A stretch of DNA of 64,000 bases from contig NZ_DASYGY010000009.1 of assembly GCF_035999195.1 (NCBI RefSeq), forward strand, positions 806,001 to 870,000. The letters are read 5' to 3'. The notes under the pieces were generated by a model. It saw nothing but the letters and a program-made list of their open reading frames with translations, was not told the origin of the DNA and did not search any database. Below are positions 21,220 to 29,686 of this stretch, in pieces. The first letter of the stretch is position 1, and every line of letters starts with the position of its first letter. The translations under genes and the position numbers were made by a program. The stretch is from Pseudoxanthomonas sp. GTDB taxonomy: Bacteria; Pseudomonadota; Gammaproteobacteria; Xanthomonadales; Xanthomonadaceae.

Positions 21220-21972
21220 ATGCGCACCATCGACTTCAACTGCGATCTGGGCGAAGACTGCGGCGACGATGCCGCGATCGTTCCCTACCTCAGTTCGGCC
21301 AGCATCGCCTGCGGTTTCCACTCCGGCTCGCCGGAGACCATGCGCCGCACCGTCGCGCTGTGCGTAGCGTACGGCGTGGCGATCGGCGCGCATCCGTCGC
21401 ACGCGGACCGGGAGTACTTCGGTCGGGTCGCACATGCGATCACGCCGGAAGACGCGTACGCGCTGACGCTGTACCAGATCGGTGCGCTGGACGGGTTCGT
21501 CCGCGCCGCTGGCGAACGCTTGCATCACGTCAAACCGCATGGCGCGCTCTACAACCAGGCGGCACGCGATCCCGGCCTGGCGGACGCCATCGCGCGCGCG
21601 GTACGCGACCACGATGCGGGGCTGGTGCTCTACGGCCTGTCGGGCAGCGCATTGACCGCCGCCGGGGAGCGACTCGGCCTGCGGGTCGCCTACGAAGCCT
21701 TCGCCGAACGCCGCTACGAAGGCGACGGTACGCTGACGCCGCGGACCCACAGCGACGCCAGCATCGAGGATCTGCCGACCGCCGCCGCGCAGGTCGCGCG
21801 GCTGCTCGAGGACGGCGCCGTGGTCGCGCGTACGGGCGAAACGGTGCCGCTGCGTGCGGACAGCATCTGCCTGCATGGCGACCGGCCCGACGCTGCCGCG
21901 TTCGCGCGCGGACTCCGCGAAACCATCGAAGCGGCAGGATTCGCCATCCGCACCATGGAGCGTCGCACATGA
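21220..21972 (+). CDS. pxpA: 5-oxoprolinase subunit PxpA (LamB/YcsF family)
   Basis: LamB/YcsF-fold subunit of 5-oxoprolinase, 250 aa. The family signature IDFNCDLGEDCGDDAAIVPY begins the protein (DxNxDxGE motif), followed by ASIACGFHSGSPETM and IGAHPSHADREYFGR. LHHVKPHGALYN and ICLHGDRPDA are further family blocks. The order here is pxpB-pxpC-pxpA. The stop overlaps the start of the DUF969 gene. Confidence 0.96.
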   Translation: MRTIDFNCDLGEDCGDDAAIVPYLSSASIACGFHSGSPETMRRTVALCVAYGVAIGAHPSHADREYFGRVAHAITPEDAYALTLYQIGALDGFVRAAGERLHHVKPHGALYNQAARDPGLADAIARAVRDHDAGLVLYGLSGSALTAAGERLGLRVAYEAFAERRYEGDGTLTPRTHSDASIEDLPTAAAQVARLLEDGAVVARTGETVPLRADSICLHGDRPDAAAFARGLRETIEAAGFAIRTMERRT

Positions 21973-22670
21973 GTTACTGGCCGTTGCTGGGCATCGCCGT
22001 GGTGGTGGTGGGCTTCGTGCTGCGCTTCAATCCGGTGATCGTGGTGGTCGGGGCCGGCCTGGTCAGCGGCCTGGCGGCCGGGAAGTCGATTCCCGACCTG
22101 CTCGCACTGCTGGGCGAGAGCTTCGTGTCCAATCGCGCCCTGCTGATGTTCGCGCTGACGCTGCCGACCATCGGCCTGCTGGAACGTGCCGGCCTGCGCG
22201 AACACGCGCTGCGCTGGATCGAACGGTTGCGCGGGCTGACGGTCTCGCGCCTGCTCGCCGGTTACCTGCTGGTTCGCCAGGGACTGAGCATGGTGGGCCT
22301 GATCGACATCGCCGGCCACGCGCAGACCGTGCGTCCATTGCTCGCGCCGATGGCGGAGTCGGCGGCGGGCAAGACGCGCGGGCCGTTGTCGCGGGAAGAA
22401 GCGCAGTGCGTGCATGCGATGTCGGCGGCGACCGACAACATCGGGCGCTTCTTCGGCGAAGACGTGTTTCTCGCGTTCGGCGCGGTGCTGCTGATCCAGG
22501 GCTTCTATGCCCAGCACGGCATCCTGCTGGAGCCGCTGCAGATCGCGCTGTGGGCGCTGCCGACCGCGATCGCCGCCTTCCTCATCCACGCCGTACGCAT
22601 CGTGCTGTTCCAGCGTCGGCTCGACCGTGCCGCACCTGCTGCGGAGGAACGGGTCGATGCTGTCGATTGA
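21969..22670 (+). CDS. DUF969 membrane protein, predicted 5-oxoproline transporter subunit
   Basis: 233 aa with several hydrophobic segments (for example YWPLLGIAVVVVGFVLRFN and VVVGAGLVSGLAAGKSIPDL). A conserved polar stretch EEAQCVHAMSAATDNIGRFF lies in the middle. DUF969 and DUF979 proteins almost always occur as an adjacent pair beside pxp genes, so they are predicted to import pyroglutamate together. Direct proof is not known to me. Coupled to pxpA (ATGA) and overlapping the DUF979 gene by 14 bases. Confidence 0.88.
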   Translation: MSYWPLLGIAVVVVGFVLRFNPVIVVVGAGLVSGLAAGKSIPDLLALLGESFVSNRALLMFALTLPTIGLLERAGLREHALRWIERLRGLTVSRLLAGYLLVRQGLSMVGLIDIAGHAQTVRPLLAPMAESAAGKTRGPLSREEAQCVHAMSAATDNIGRFFGEDVFLAFGAVLLIQGFYAQHGILLEPLQIALWALPTAIAAFLIHAVRIVLFQRRLDRAAPAAEERVDAVD

Positions 22671-23622
22671 GCATTTCTACTGGGTGCTCGCGGCGTTCCT
22701 GGCCTACGCCGGCTGGCGCAACCTGCGTCAGCGGCGCTATGCGCACGCCGCCTTCTGGAGCCTGATCGGCGTGCTGTTCGCGGGCGGCGATGCGGTGCTG
22801 CGCGCAAGCAAGGCCGGCGACGCGCTGCCGGCGCAGCTGGCCGGCGGCGCGGTGCTGGTATTGGCGCTGCTGGCCACGCGCATGCGCCGCGAACCCCTGG
22901 ACGAGGCGCCCGCATCGGAGCGTCTGGCATCCGCGCTGCGTCTGGGCCAACGGCTGTTCCTGCCGGCCCTGCTGATCCCGGCGCTGACCATCACCGTCGT
23001 GCTTGCCGGGCCGCATCTGGTCGTCGGCGATACGCCCCTGTTCGCGCCTACCGGCATGACACTGGTGGGCCTGGCGCTGGCCTGCGTGATCTCGGCCGTG
23101 GCGGCGATCGCGGTGACGCGGCAACCGCCGCTGCGGGCCGCCGATGAAGGGCGACGCCTGCTCGACACGATGGGCTGGGCGGCGCTGCTGCCGCTGGTGC
23201 TGGCGACGCTGGGCGGCGTGTTCGCCGCCAGCGGCGTGGGCGAAGCGGTGGCATCGCTGGTGTCGATGGTGATCCCCGCCGACAACCGCATGGCCTGCCT
23301 GCTCGCCTTCGCGCTGGGCATGGTGGTGTTCACCGTCATCATGGGTAACGCGTTCGCGGCGTTTCCGGTGATGATGGCCGGCATCGGCCTGCCGCTGCTG
23401 GTGCAGCGCCACGGCGCCGACCCGGCCAGCCTCGGCGCCATCGGCATGCTGACCGGTTACTGCGGCACCCTGCTCACGCCGATGGCGGCGAACTTCAACA
23501 TCGTGCCGGCGGTGCTGCTGGAACTGGACGACCAGTACGGCGTCATCCGCGCGCAGGCGGCGACCGGCTTGTGGCTGATGGGCACCAATGTGCTGCTGAT
23601 GGCGTGGCTGTGCTTCCGTTGA
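22657..23622 (+). CDS. DUF979 membrane protein, predicted 5-oxoproline transporter subunit
   Basis: 321 aa polytopic membrane protein with about nine hydrophobic stretches, beginning MLSIEHFYWVLAAFLAYAGW. The conserved tail MLTGYCGTLLTPMAANFNIV has the look of a substrate-gate loop in ion-coupled permeases. The ATG lies inside the end of the DUF969 gene (14-base overlap), so the pair is made together. Predicted partner of DUF969 in pyroglutamate uptake, by genomic context. Confidence 0.88.
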   Translation: MLSIEHFYWVLAAFLAYAGWRNLRQRRYAHAAFWSLIGVLFAGGDAVLRASKAGDALPAQLAGGAVLVLALLATRMRREPLDEAPASERLASALRLGQRLFLPALLIPALTITVVLAGPHLVVGDTPLFAPTGMTLVGLALACVISAVAAIAVTRQPPLRAADEGRRLLDTMGWAALLPLVLATLGGVFAASGVGEAVASLVSMVIPADNRMACLLAFALGMVVFTVIMGNAFAAFPVMMAGIGLPLLVQRHGADPASLGAIGMLTGYCGTLLTPMAANFNIVPAVLLELDDQYGVIRAQAATGLWLMGTNVLLMAWLCFR

Positions 23623-23644
23623 TGCCGCTTCCACGAGACTTGCC

Positions 23645-24298
23645 ATGCCGACGACGCGCTCCGTCCTTCTGACCGGCTTCCAGCCTTTCGGTGGCGAACA
23701 GATCAATCCCAGCTGGCAGGCCGTGTCCGCGCTGCAGGATGCGCGCATCGCCGGACACCGTGTAGTGGCGCGCGAGCTGCCCGTGATCTTCGGTGATTCC
23801 CTCAAGACGCTGCGCGCCGCGCTCCGGGAGGTCAAGCCTTCGATGGTGATCTGCGTCGGCCAGGCTGGGGGCCGTGCGCAACTCTCGCTGGAGCGCGTGG
23901 CGATCAATGTCGACGACGCCCGCATTCCCGACAATCGCGGCCGGCAACCGGTGGATCTGCCGGTGGTCGACGACGGACCGGCGGCCTACTTTTCCACGCT
24001 GCCGATCAAGGCGATGCTCCGGGCGCTGCGCGGCGCCGGCATTCCTGCCGAAATTTCGCAGACCGCCGGCACCTACGTGTGCAACCACGTGTTCTACGGG
24101 CTGATGCACGCGCTACGCGCGCGACGCGGCGTACGGGCCGGCTTCATCCACATTCCCTACTCGCCCGCGCAGGCGGCGTTGCATCCGGGCGCGCCATGCC
24201 TGGCGATCGAGACGGTGACCGCAGCGCTGCGACTGGCCGTGCAGCTGGCACTGGAAACGCCGTCGGACATCCGGATGGCGGCCGGCGCCGAGCATTGA
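23645..24298 (+). CDS. pcp: Pyroglutamyl-peptidase I
   Basis: Cytosolic cysteine peptidase (family C15) that removes N-terminal pyroglutamate from peptides, supplying the substrate of the upstream 5-oxoprolinase. 217 aa, normal length. The catalytic residues are E83 in LSLERVAIN, C146 in GTYVCNHVFYG and H169 in GFIHIPYSP. LLTGFQPFGGEQINPSW is the N-terminal signature. It lies 22 bases after the DUF979 gene as the last gene of the operon and converges with the RDD gene. Confidence 0.97.
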   Translation: MPTTRSVLLTGFQPFGGEQINPSWQAVSALQDARIAGHRVVARELPVIFGDSLKTLRAALREVKPSMVICVGQAGGRAQLSLERVAINVDDARIPDNRGRQPVDLPVVDDGPAAYFSTLPIKAMLRALRGAGIPAEISQTAGTYVCNHVFYGLMHALRARRGVRAGFIHIPYSPAQAALHPGAPCLAIETVTAALRLAVQLALETPSDIRMAAGAEH

Positions 24299-24310
24299 GG
24301 CTGCACATGC

Positions 24311-24844
24311 TCAACGCGCCATCGCAACCCGCGTGCCGGCCACCCAGTCGTGCAGGCAGCGTCGCTGGCGTCCGAAGATGGTGAAAGGATCGAGCATGAC
24401 CAGGACCACGCCATAGGGCACCAGCGGCAGCAGCCACAGCGGCAACTCGCGCGCCAGCACGATGCGCGGAAACTCCGCACGAGCACCGTGCGAACGCACG
24501 ATGCGGACGCCCATGACGAGCTTGCCCAGTGTCTGCTGACGCCGGTAGAGGAGACTGCCCTGCAGCAGCAACCAGACGCCGAATCCCACGCCGTAGTCCG
24601 GGAGCGATGCCGACGCGCCCAGGGCGTCGAGCAGGTCACGTGCAAAGTCGCCGGTCGGCATCTGTTCCGGCAGGCGGTAGCCCGTGACCGCCTCGGCGGC
24701 CAGCATCCAGAGCGCCGTCAGCAGGACCGTATCCAGCAGGAAGGCCACCAGACGCCGTCCGCGCGTGGCCGGTACGAACGGCATCGGCGCCTCTTCCACC
24801 ATCTCGGCGGCCGGCGCCTGATACGGGTTCTCGGACGCGGTCAA
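24311..24844 (-). CDS. RDD-family membrane protein
   Basis: 177 aa. The name-giving motif is visible as RRLVAFLLDTVLLTALWML at the start of the first membrane span (R and D conserved). Further spans lie around GVGFGVWLLLQGSLLY and LPLWLLPLVPYGVVLVML. QTLGKLVMGVRIVRSHG is the usual cytoplasmic loop, and a tail with GRQRRCLHDWVAGTRV closes the protein. Function is unknown. It follows dcd by 7 bases, so it is likely cotranscribed. Confidence 0.88.
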   Translation of the reverse strand: MTASENPYQAPAAEMVEEAPMPFVPATRGRRLVAFLLDTVLLTALWMLAAEAVTGYRLPEQMPTGDFARDLLDALGASASLPDYGVGFGVWLLLQGSLLYRRQQTLGKLVMGVRIVRSHGARAEFPRIVLARELPLWLLPLVPYGVVLVMLDPFTIFGRQRRCLHDWVAGTRVAMAR

Positions 24845-24851
24845 GGCCGCA

Positions 24852-25424
24852 TCAGGTCCGCGGCAGCGTCACACCGGTCTGACCCTGGTACTTGCCGCCG
24901 CGATCCTTGTAGCTGGTTTCGCAGACATCATCGGCATCGGACTGGAAGAACAGCATCTGCGCCACGCCCTCGTTGGCGTAGATGCGCGCCGGCAGCGGCG
25001 TGGTGTTGCTGAATTCCAGCGTCACGTGGCCTTCCCATTCCGGCTCCAGCGGGGTGACGTTGACGATGATGCCGCAGCGCGCGTACGTGCTCTTGCCCAG
25101 GCAGACCACCAGCGTATCGCGCGGGATGCGGAAGAACTCCACCGTGCGCGCCAGCGCGAAGCTGTTCGGCGGGATGATGCATTCGTCCGCCTCGATGTCC
25201 ACGAAGCTCTTCGGGTCGAAGTGCTTGGGGTCGACGATGGTGGAGTTGATGTTGGTGAACACCTTGAACTCGCGCGAGCAGCGCACGTCGTAGCCATAAC
25301 TGGAGGTGCCATAGCTGACGATGCGCTGGCCGTTGACCTGCTTGACCTGTCCCGGCTCGAACGGCTCGATCATGCCCTGCTGCTCGGCCATGCGGCGGAT
25401 CCAACGGTCGCTCTTGATGCTCAT
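24852..25424 (-). CDS. dcd: dCTP deaminase
   Basis: Deaminates dCTP to dUTP as a source of dTTP; homotrimer in the cytoplasm. 190 aa. MSIKSDRWIRRMAEQQGMI begins the protein, GTSSYGYDVRCSREF and LGKSTYARCGIIVNVTPLEP form the nucleotide site, and the family glutamate lies in EWEGHVTLEFSNTTPLPA. A TACAAT -10 candidate on the minus strand (25486-25481) lies in the 97-base gap after mrp. Mrp-dcd is a known neighbour pair in related bacteria. Confidence 0.97.
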   Translation of the reverse strand: MSIKSDRWIRRMAEQQGMIEPFEPGQVKQVNGQRIVSYGTSSYGYDVRCSREFKVFTNINSTIVDPKHFDPKSFVDIEADECIIPPNSFALARTVEFFRIPRDTLVVCLGKSTYARCGIIVNVTPLEPEWEGHVTLEFSNTTPLPARIYANEGVAQMLFFQSDADDVCETSYKDRGGKYQGQTGVTLPRT

Positions 25425-25521
25425 GCAAATCCTGGTCTGGTGGGGCGAAGGCCGCGCGGAGGGCGCGCGGCAGGCAGGGAATTGTAGGGCGGGCCCCCGC
25501 CCGCCGTCTTCGACTGGCCGG

Positions 25522-26511
25522 TCAGACCAGCGATGACGCGATGGGCAGGGACGCCCGCGGCCGCTGGGCCAGCGTCGCCGCCATCACCCGTGCGGTCTGC
25601 CGGTAGGCCTGCGCCACCGCCGAATCGGGCGCGGCCACCACGACCGGCTGGCCGGCATCCCCCTGCTCGCGGATGGCGATGTCCAGCGGCAGCGAGCCCA
25701 GCAACGGCACCCCGTACTGCGCCGCCATCCGTTCGCCGCCGCCCTGGCCGAACAGGTGCTCGACATGGCCGCAATTGGAGCAGGTGTGCACCGCCATGTT
25801 CTCGACGATGCCCAGCACCGGCACCTCGACCTTCTCGAACATCTTCAGCGCCTTCTTCGCATCCAGCGTGGCGATGTCCTGCGGGGTGGTGACGATGACC
25901 GCGCCGGCGACCGGGATCTTCTGCGCCAGCGTCAGCTGGATGTCGCCCGTGCCCGGCGGCAGGTCGACCAGCAGGTAGTCCAGGTCGCCCCACAGCGTAT
26001 CGGTGAACAGTTGCATCAGCGCCGAGGTCGCCATCGGCCCCCGCCAGATCATCGGCGTGTCCGGATCGACCAGGAACCCGATCGACATGGCCTCCACGCC
26101 GAATGCGCGCATCGGTTCGATCGACTTGTTGTCGTGGCTCTCCGGCCGCCCCGACAGGCCCAGCATGGCCGGCACGCTGGGACCGTAGACGTCGGCATCC
26201 AGCACCCCCACCCGCGCGCCCTCGGCCGCCAGCGCCAGCGCCAGGTTCACCGAGGTGGTCGACTTCCCCACCCCACCCTTGCCGGAGCCGACCGCGATGA
26301 CGTTGCGGATACGGGGATGGGGGGACAGGGCGCCCTGGACGGCGTGGGAGGCGATGCGTGGCGCCAGGGACAGAGAGGCTAGCCGCTGGCCGTGTGCCGC
26401 CAGAACCGCCGCTACGCTTCGTTCGATCTCCCCGCGAAGCCCCTCCAGCGGAAACCCGGCCCGCAGCGAAACCTCGACGCCCGACAGGACCGGCGAGGCC
26501 GTCCAGGACAT
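25522..26511 (-). CDS. mrp: Mrp/ApbC-family iron-sulfur cluster carrier ATPase
   Basis: P-loop protein that carries and transfers Fe-S clusters. I take the ATG at 26511 (MSWTASPVLSGVEVSL, 329 aa). A TTG at 26589 would add 26 residues and give a fuller MIP18-like N-terminal domain, so the start is uncertain. The deviant Walker A is VGSGKGGVGKSTTSVNL, the switch regions are LDADVYGPSVPAML and VDLPPGTGDIQLTL, and the cluster-binding cysteines are in VHTCSNCGHVEH. Wording follows E. coli Mrp closely. It is divergent from the TonB receptor. Confidence 0.93.
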   Translation of the reverse strand: MSWTASPVLSGVEVSLRAGFPLEGLRGEIERSVAAVLAAHGQRLASLSLAPRIASHAVQGALSPHPRIRNVIAVGSGKGGVGKSTTSVNLALALAAEGARVGVLDADVYGPSVPAMLGLSGRPESHDNKSIEPMRAFGVEAMSIGFLVDPDTPMIWRGPMATSALMQLFTDTLWGDLDYLLVDLPPGTGDIQLTLAQKIPVAGAVIVTTPQDIATLDAKKALKMFEKVEVPVLGIVENMAVHTCSNCGHVEHLFGQGGGERMAAQYGVPLLGSLPLDIAIREQGDAGQPVVVAAPDSAVAQAYRQTARVMAATLAQRPRASLPIASSLV

Positions 26512-26593
26512 GCCGCCGTTCAGGTTTGCCGGCAATCCCGGGAGATGAATGTGAGACAGGTATTCCAGTTCCAAATCGACTCCGGGCAATTTT

Positions 26594-26609
26594 TGTGATG
26601 ATTGTCACG
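26594..26609. promoter_or_regulatory. CRP/Clp-like binding site upstream of the TonB receptor
   Basis: TGTGA-TGATTG-TCACG matches the CRP consensus TGTGA-N6-TCACA at 9 of 10 half-site positions. It lies 156 bases before the receptor ATG in the 253-base gap after mrp. Xanthomonad Clp recognises the same consensus. A TTGTCA at 26602-26607 and TAACAT at 26629-26634 could form a weak promoter, with wide spacing. The rest of the gap is AT-richer than its surroundings, with no further clear site. Confidence 0.55.
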
Positions 26610-26764
26610 ATTCAAGTGGTAACGTCTGTAACATGTTTTCGTGCTATGGGCATGGGCGTTAATCCCATGTTAACGTCGGGTCACGAGGACGTTTACGTGT
26701 GGCCGGGACAGAGGGATCCGTCCAGTGGGGGCCGCATCCATTGACAGTTTAGGGGATTCACCAC

Positions 26765-29602
26765 ATGTCAGTTCGCAATACGAATGCGCTCAAGCGCAGC
26801 CGCCTCAGCGCGGCATTGATCGCCGCCCTGGTAGCGCCCTTCGCCGGAAGCGCTTTCGGGCAGGACGCCCCCTCGACGACGGATACGGAAGAGGAGTCGA
26901 AGCAGTCGACCTCCACGCTGGACAAGGTGACGGTTACTGGCTCACGCATCAAACGCGCGGAAGTAGAGGGCCCTGCGCCGGTCACGGTGATTACCGCCGC
27001 CGACATCGAACGCGAAGGTTTCGCCACCGTCTACGACGCACTGAACTCGCTGACCCAGAACACCGCCTCGATCCAGAACGAGCTGAACCAGAATGGTTTC
27101 ACCCCGAACGCCAGCTTTCTGAACCTGCGAGGTCTGGGCCCTGGGTATCAGCTGATCCTGATCAACGGCCGCCGCGCGGCTGACTATCCCCTGCCCTACA
27201 ACTCGCAGTCGAATGCGGTCAATCTTGCGAACATCCCCGCGGCAGCGCTTGAGCGCGTCGAAGTATTGACGGGTGGCGCATCCGCGATCTACGGCTCGGA
27301 TGCCGTCGCCGGCGTGGTCAATTTGATCATGAAGACGAACTTCGAGGGAGACCAGTTCAGCGTACGTGCCGGCACCACGACCCAGGGTGGAGGCGACTCC
27401 GGCCGCTTCCAGTGGATCGGCGGCAAGACCGGCGACAACTGGAGCCTCGTCTACGCATTCGAAGCTGTCGAGCGTGAAGCGATCTTCGCGTCCCAGCGCA
27501 AGTTCATGGACTCCTACTTCGACGAGCCCGGCGTGGACCCGGAAGATGTCAACGCCGTCGAAGGCCTGCTCGTGTTCGACATCGCCAATAGCAACCGTGT
27601 CTTTCCGGACGGAGGCGAAGCGACCTGCGCACGGTTCAGTGAATTCGACGCGTACTACTTCGAGACCTCGGCCGTATACACCGGGCCGCGTTGCGGCTAC
27701 TTCGGCTATCCCGCGACCCAGGCGATCCGGAACTCGGACAGCAACCAGTCCGGCTATCTATACGGCACGTTCGACTTCGACAACGGCATGCAGGGCTGGG
27801 CGCAACTGAGCGCCTCGCGCGCCAAGGCCAAGTTTGCGAGCTCCACACAGTTCTGGTCGAGCCCTGATTTCTTCGACCCGAATCTGGAATCGGACTTCAC
27901 CGGTCCGGGCGGCGGTGCGTTCGTTAATCTGCAGCGCATCTTCACGCCTGCCGAAGTGGGCGGTGCGGATGCACAGAGCGCGACGTCGGACGAGCGCGCT
28001 TACGACTTCGCGGTCGGCCTGCGCGGCACGATGATTTCCGACCGCTTCGACTGGGATGCCACGGTCTCCCGCGCGGAGTACAAAATCGAAACGCGGCGCC
28101 CGCGGTTCCTCGCCAATCGCCTCACCGAGTACTTCCTGGGCGAACAGCAGGGGTTCGACCCCTACTTCGATGCCTACCCGGTGTATGAGTTGAATCAGGC
28201 GCGCTTCTTCAATCCGATCGATGCTGCGACCTTCCAGTCGTTGAACACCACCCTGATCGGCAAGGCCGAGTCGGACGTGACGCAGGCGAACTTCACTATT
28301 TCGGGCGACCTGTTCGAAATGCCCGCCGGCGCATTGGGAGCCGCTGCCGTCCTCGAGGCCGCCCGCCAGAGCTACGAGCTGACACCGGATCCGCGTACGC
28401 TGCCCGGATATACCGGCAACGAACCGATCTACAACTACTCCGACACCGGCGGCGGCGGCGAGCGCGACCGCTACGCGCTGGGTTTGGAATTCAGCATTCC
28501 GATCCTCGACAGCCTGAAGGCCAGCGTGGCGGGTCGTTATGACAAGTACGACGACGTCACCAACGTGGACGACGCCATTACTTGGCAGGTCGGCCTGGAA
28601 TGGCGTCCCGTCGACAGCCTGCTGTTCCGCGGCAGCCATGGCACCAGCTTCCGCGCACCCGATATGCACTATGTGTACGCAGGGGAGTCGGGCTTCTTCA
28701 CGTCGATCGTCGACGAGTTCCGTTGCCGCCGCGATGGTCTGAATCCGCAGAGCACCGCCTGCTCGGGCGACGCCGACTACGCCTACCAGGTGCAGGGCAT
28801 CCGCCGCGGCAGCACCGATCTGGAAGAAGAAGAGGGCAAGTCCACCACGTTTGGCGTGGTCTGGGACATCAACGACCAGATGTCGATCAGCGCTGACTGG
28901 TACGACATCGAACTGACCGGCGGCGTGGACGACATCTTCACGTCCTACCTGTTCCGCGAAGAAGCGTCCTGCCTGCTCGGTACCGACCGCGCCGGCAACA
29001 GCGTCGACCCGAATTCCGCTGCCTGCCAATTCTTCACCGGACTGGTGACCCGTACGAACTCACCCTTCCGCGACAACCAGGTGGACGAGTACAGGTCCTT
29101 CCCGGTCAACCAGTCACTCAGCCGTACGAGTGGCGTCGACGTGAACTTCAAGTACGGGCACGATACGGACCGTCTGGGTGACTTCGATTTCGAACTCGCG
29201 TGGACGCACGTGCTCAAGAAGGAAATCGAGTTGTTCCCGGGCGACGGCATCATCGACGACCGTGACGATCTTGTGAACCAACGGACCCTGAACTTCCGTA
29301 GCCGCGTCAACTGGAGCGCAAGCTGGCAGTTGGACGACTGGGCCGCCAACGTCAATGGGTACCGCCTCGGCTCCCTCCCGCTCGCCAATTCAGAGGGTCG
29401 CGGCGGCAGCTTCGTGATCTGGAATGCCGGTATCTCGAAGGAGATTACAGACAAGGCAACCGTGTCGTTCCAGGTCCAGAACCTGCTCGACAAGAAGCCT
29501 TTGTTTGACGAGGATCTGGCGTATCCCTTCTTCTGGGGCACCTACTACGCCGGCGTCATTGGCCGCGAGGTGTTCGTGCAGTTCAGCTACAAGCTGCGCT
29601 GA
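26765..29602 (+). CDS. TonB-dependent outer-membrane receptor
   Basis: Outer-membrane beta barrel with plug, energised by TonB for uptake of a large substrate. 945 aa. Signal peptide (ALIAALVAPFAGSAFGQDA) ends near residue 36. A TonB-box-like LDKVTVTGSRI follows at about 57-67. The plug carries PVTVITAADIEREGF, LNLRGLGPGYQLILINGRR and RVEVLTGGASAIYGSDAVAG. The barrel ends with the aromatic-rich GREVFVQFSYKLR. No siderophore or sugar-utilisation gene lies beside it, so the substrate is unknown; the nearby exported peptidase makes a peptide or protein breakdown product plausible (inference). It converges with a sulfotransferase gene. Confidence 0.95.
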   Translation: MSVRNTNALKRSRLSAALIAALVAPFAGSAFGQDAPSTTDTEEESKQSTSTLDKVTVTGSRIKRAEVEGPAPVTVITAADIEREGFATVYDALNSLTQNTASIQNELNQNGFTPNASFLNLRGLGPGYQLILINGRRAADYPLPYNSQSNAVNLANIPAAALERVEVLTGGASAIYGSDAVAGVVNLIMKTNFEGDQFSVRAGTTTQGGGDSGRFQWIGGKTGDNWSLVYAFEAVEREAIFASQRKFMDSYFDEPGVDPEDVNAVEGLLVFDIANSNRVFPDGGEATCARFSEFDAYYFETSAVYTGPRCGYFGYPATQAIRNSDSNQSGYLYGTFDFDNGMQGWAQLSASRAKAKFASSTQFWSSPDFFDPNLESDFTGPGGGAFVNLQRIFTPAEVGGADAQSATSDERAYDFAVGLRGTMISDRFDWDATVSRAEYKIETRRPRFLANRLTEYFLGEQQGFDPYFDAYPVYELNQARFFNPIDAATFQSLNTTLIGKAESDVTQANFTISGDLFEMPAGALGAAAVLEAARQSYELTPDPRTLPGYTGNEPIYNYSDTGGGGERDRYALGLEFSIPILDSLKASVAGRYDKYDDVTNVDDAITWQVGLEWRPVDSLLFRGSHGTSFRAPDMHYVYAGESGFFTSIVDEFRCRRDGLNPQSTACSGDADYAYQVQGIRRGSTDLEEEEGKSTTFGVVWDINDQMSISADWYDIELTGGVDDIFTSYLFREEASCLLGTDRAGNSVDPNSAACQFFTGLVTRTNSPFRDNQVDEYRSFPVNQSLSRTSGVDVNFKYGHDTDRLGDFDFELAWTHVLKKEIELFPGDGIIDDRDDLVNQRTLNFRSRVNWSASWQLDDWAANVNGYRLGSLPLANSEGRGGSFVIWNAGISKEITDKATVSFQVQNLLDKKPLFDEDLAYPFFWGTYYAGVIGREVFVQFSYKLR

Positions 29603-29624
29603 TAGTCGGTCGGATGCGCGAAGC

Positions 29625-29657
29625 AGCGGAGCCCGGATTCCCGGGCTCCGCTTTTTT
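29625..29657 (+). terminator. Rho-independent terminator of the TonB receptor
   Basis: Perfect 12-bp stem AGCGGAGCCCGG / CCGGGCTCCGCT with loop ATTC, followed by six T. It begins 23 bases after the receptor stop and lies before the stop of the convergent sulfotransferase gene. Confidence 0.93.
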
Positions 29658-29686
29658 GTGCCTCGCCGCAAATCCGCACCGCCGCA

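Noticed and set aside
25487..25505. GC-rich inverted repeat between mrp and dcd as a terminator
   Set aside because: The stem has almost no loop and no T run follows on either strand; a dcd -10 candidate follows it instead.
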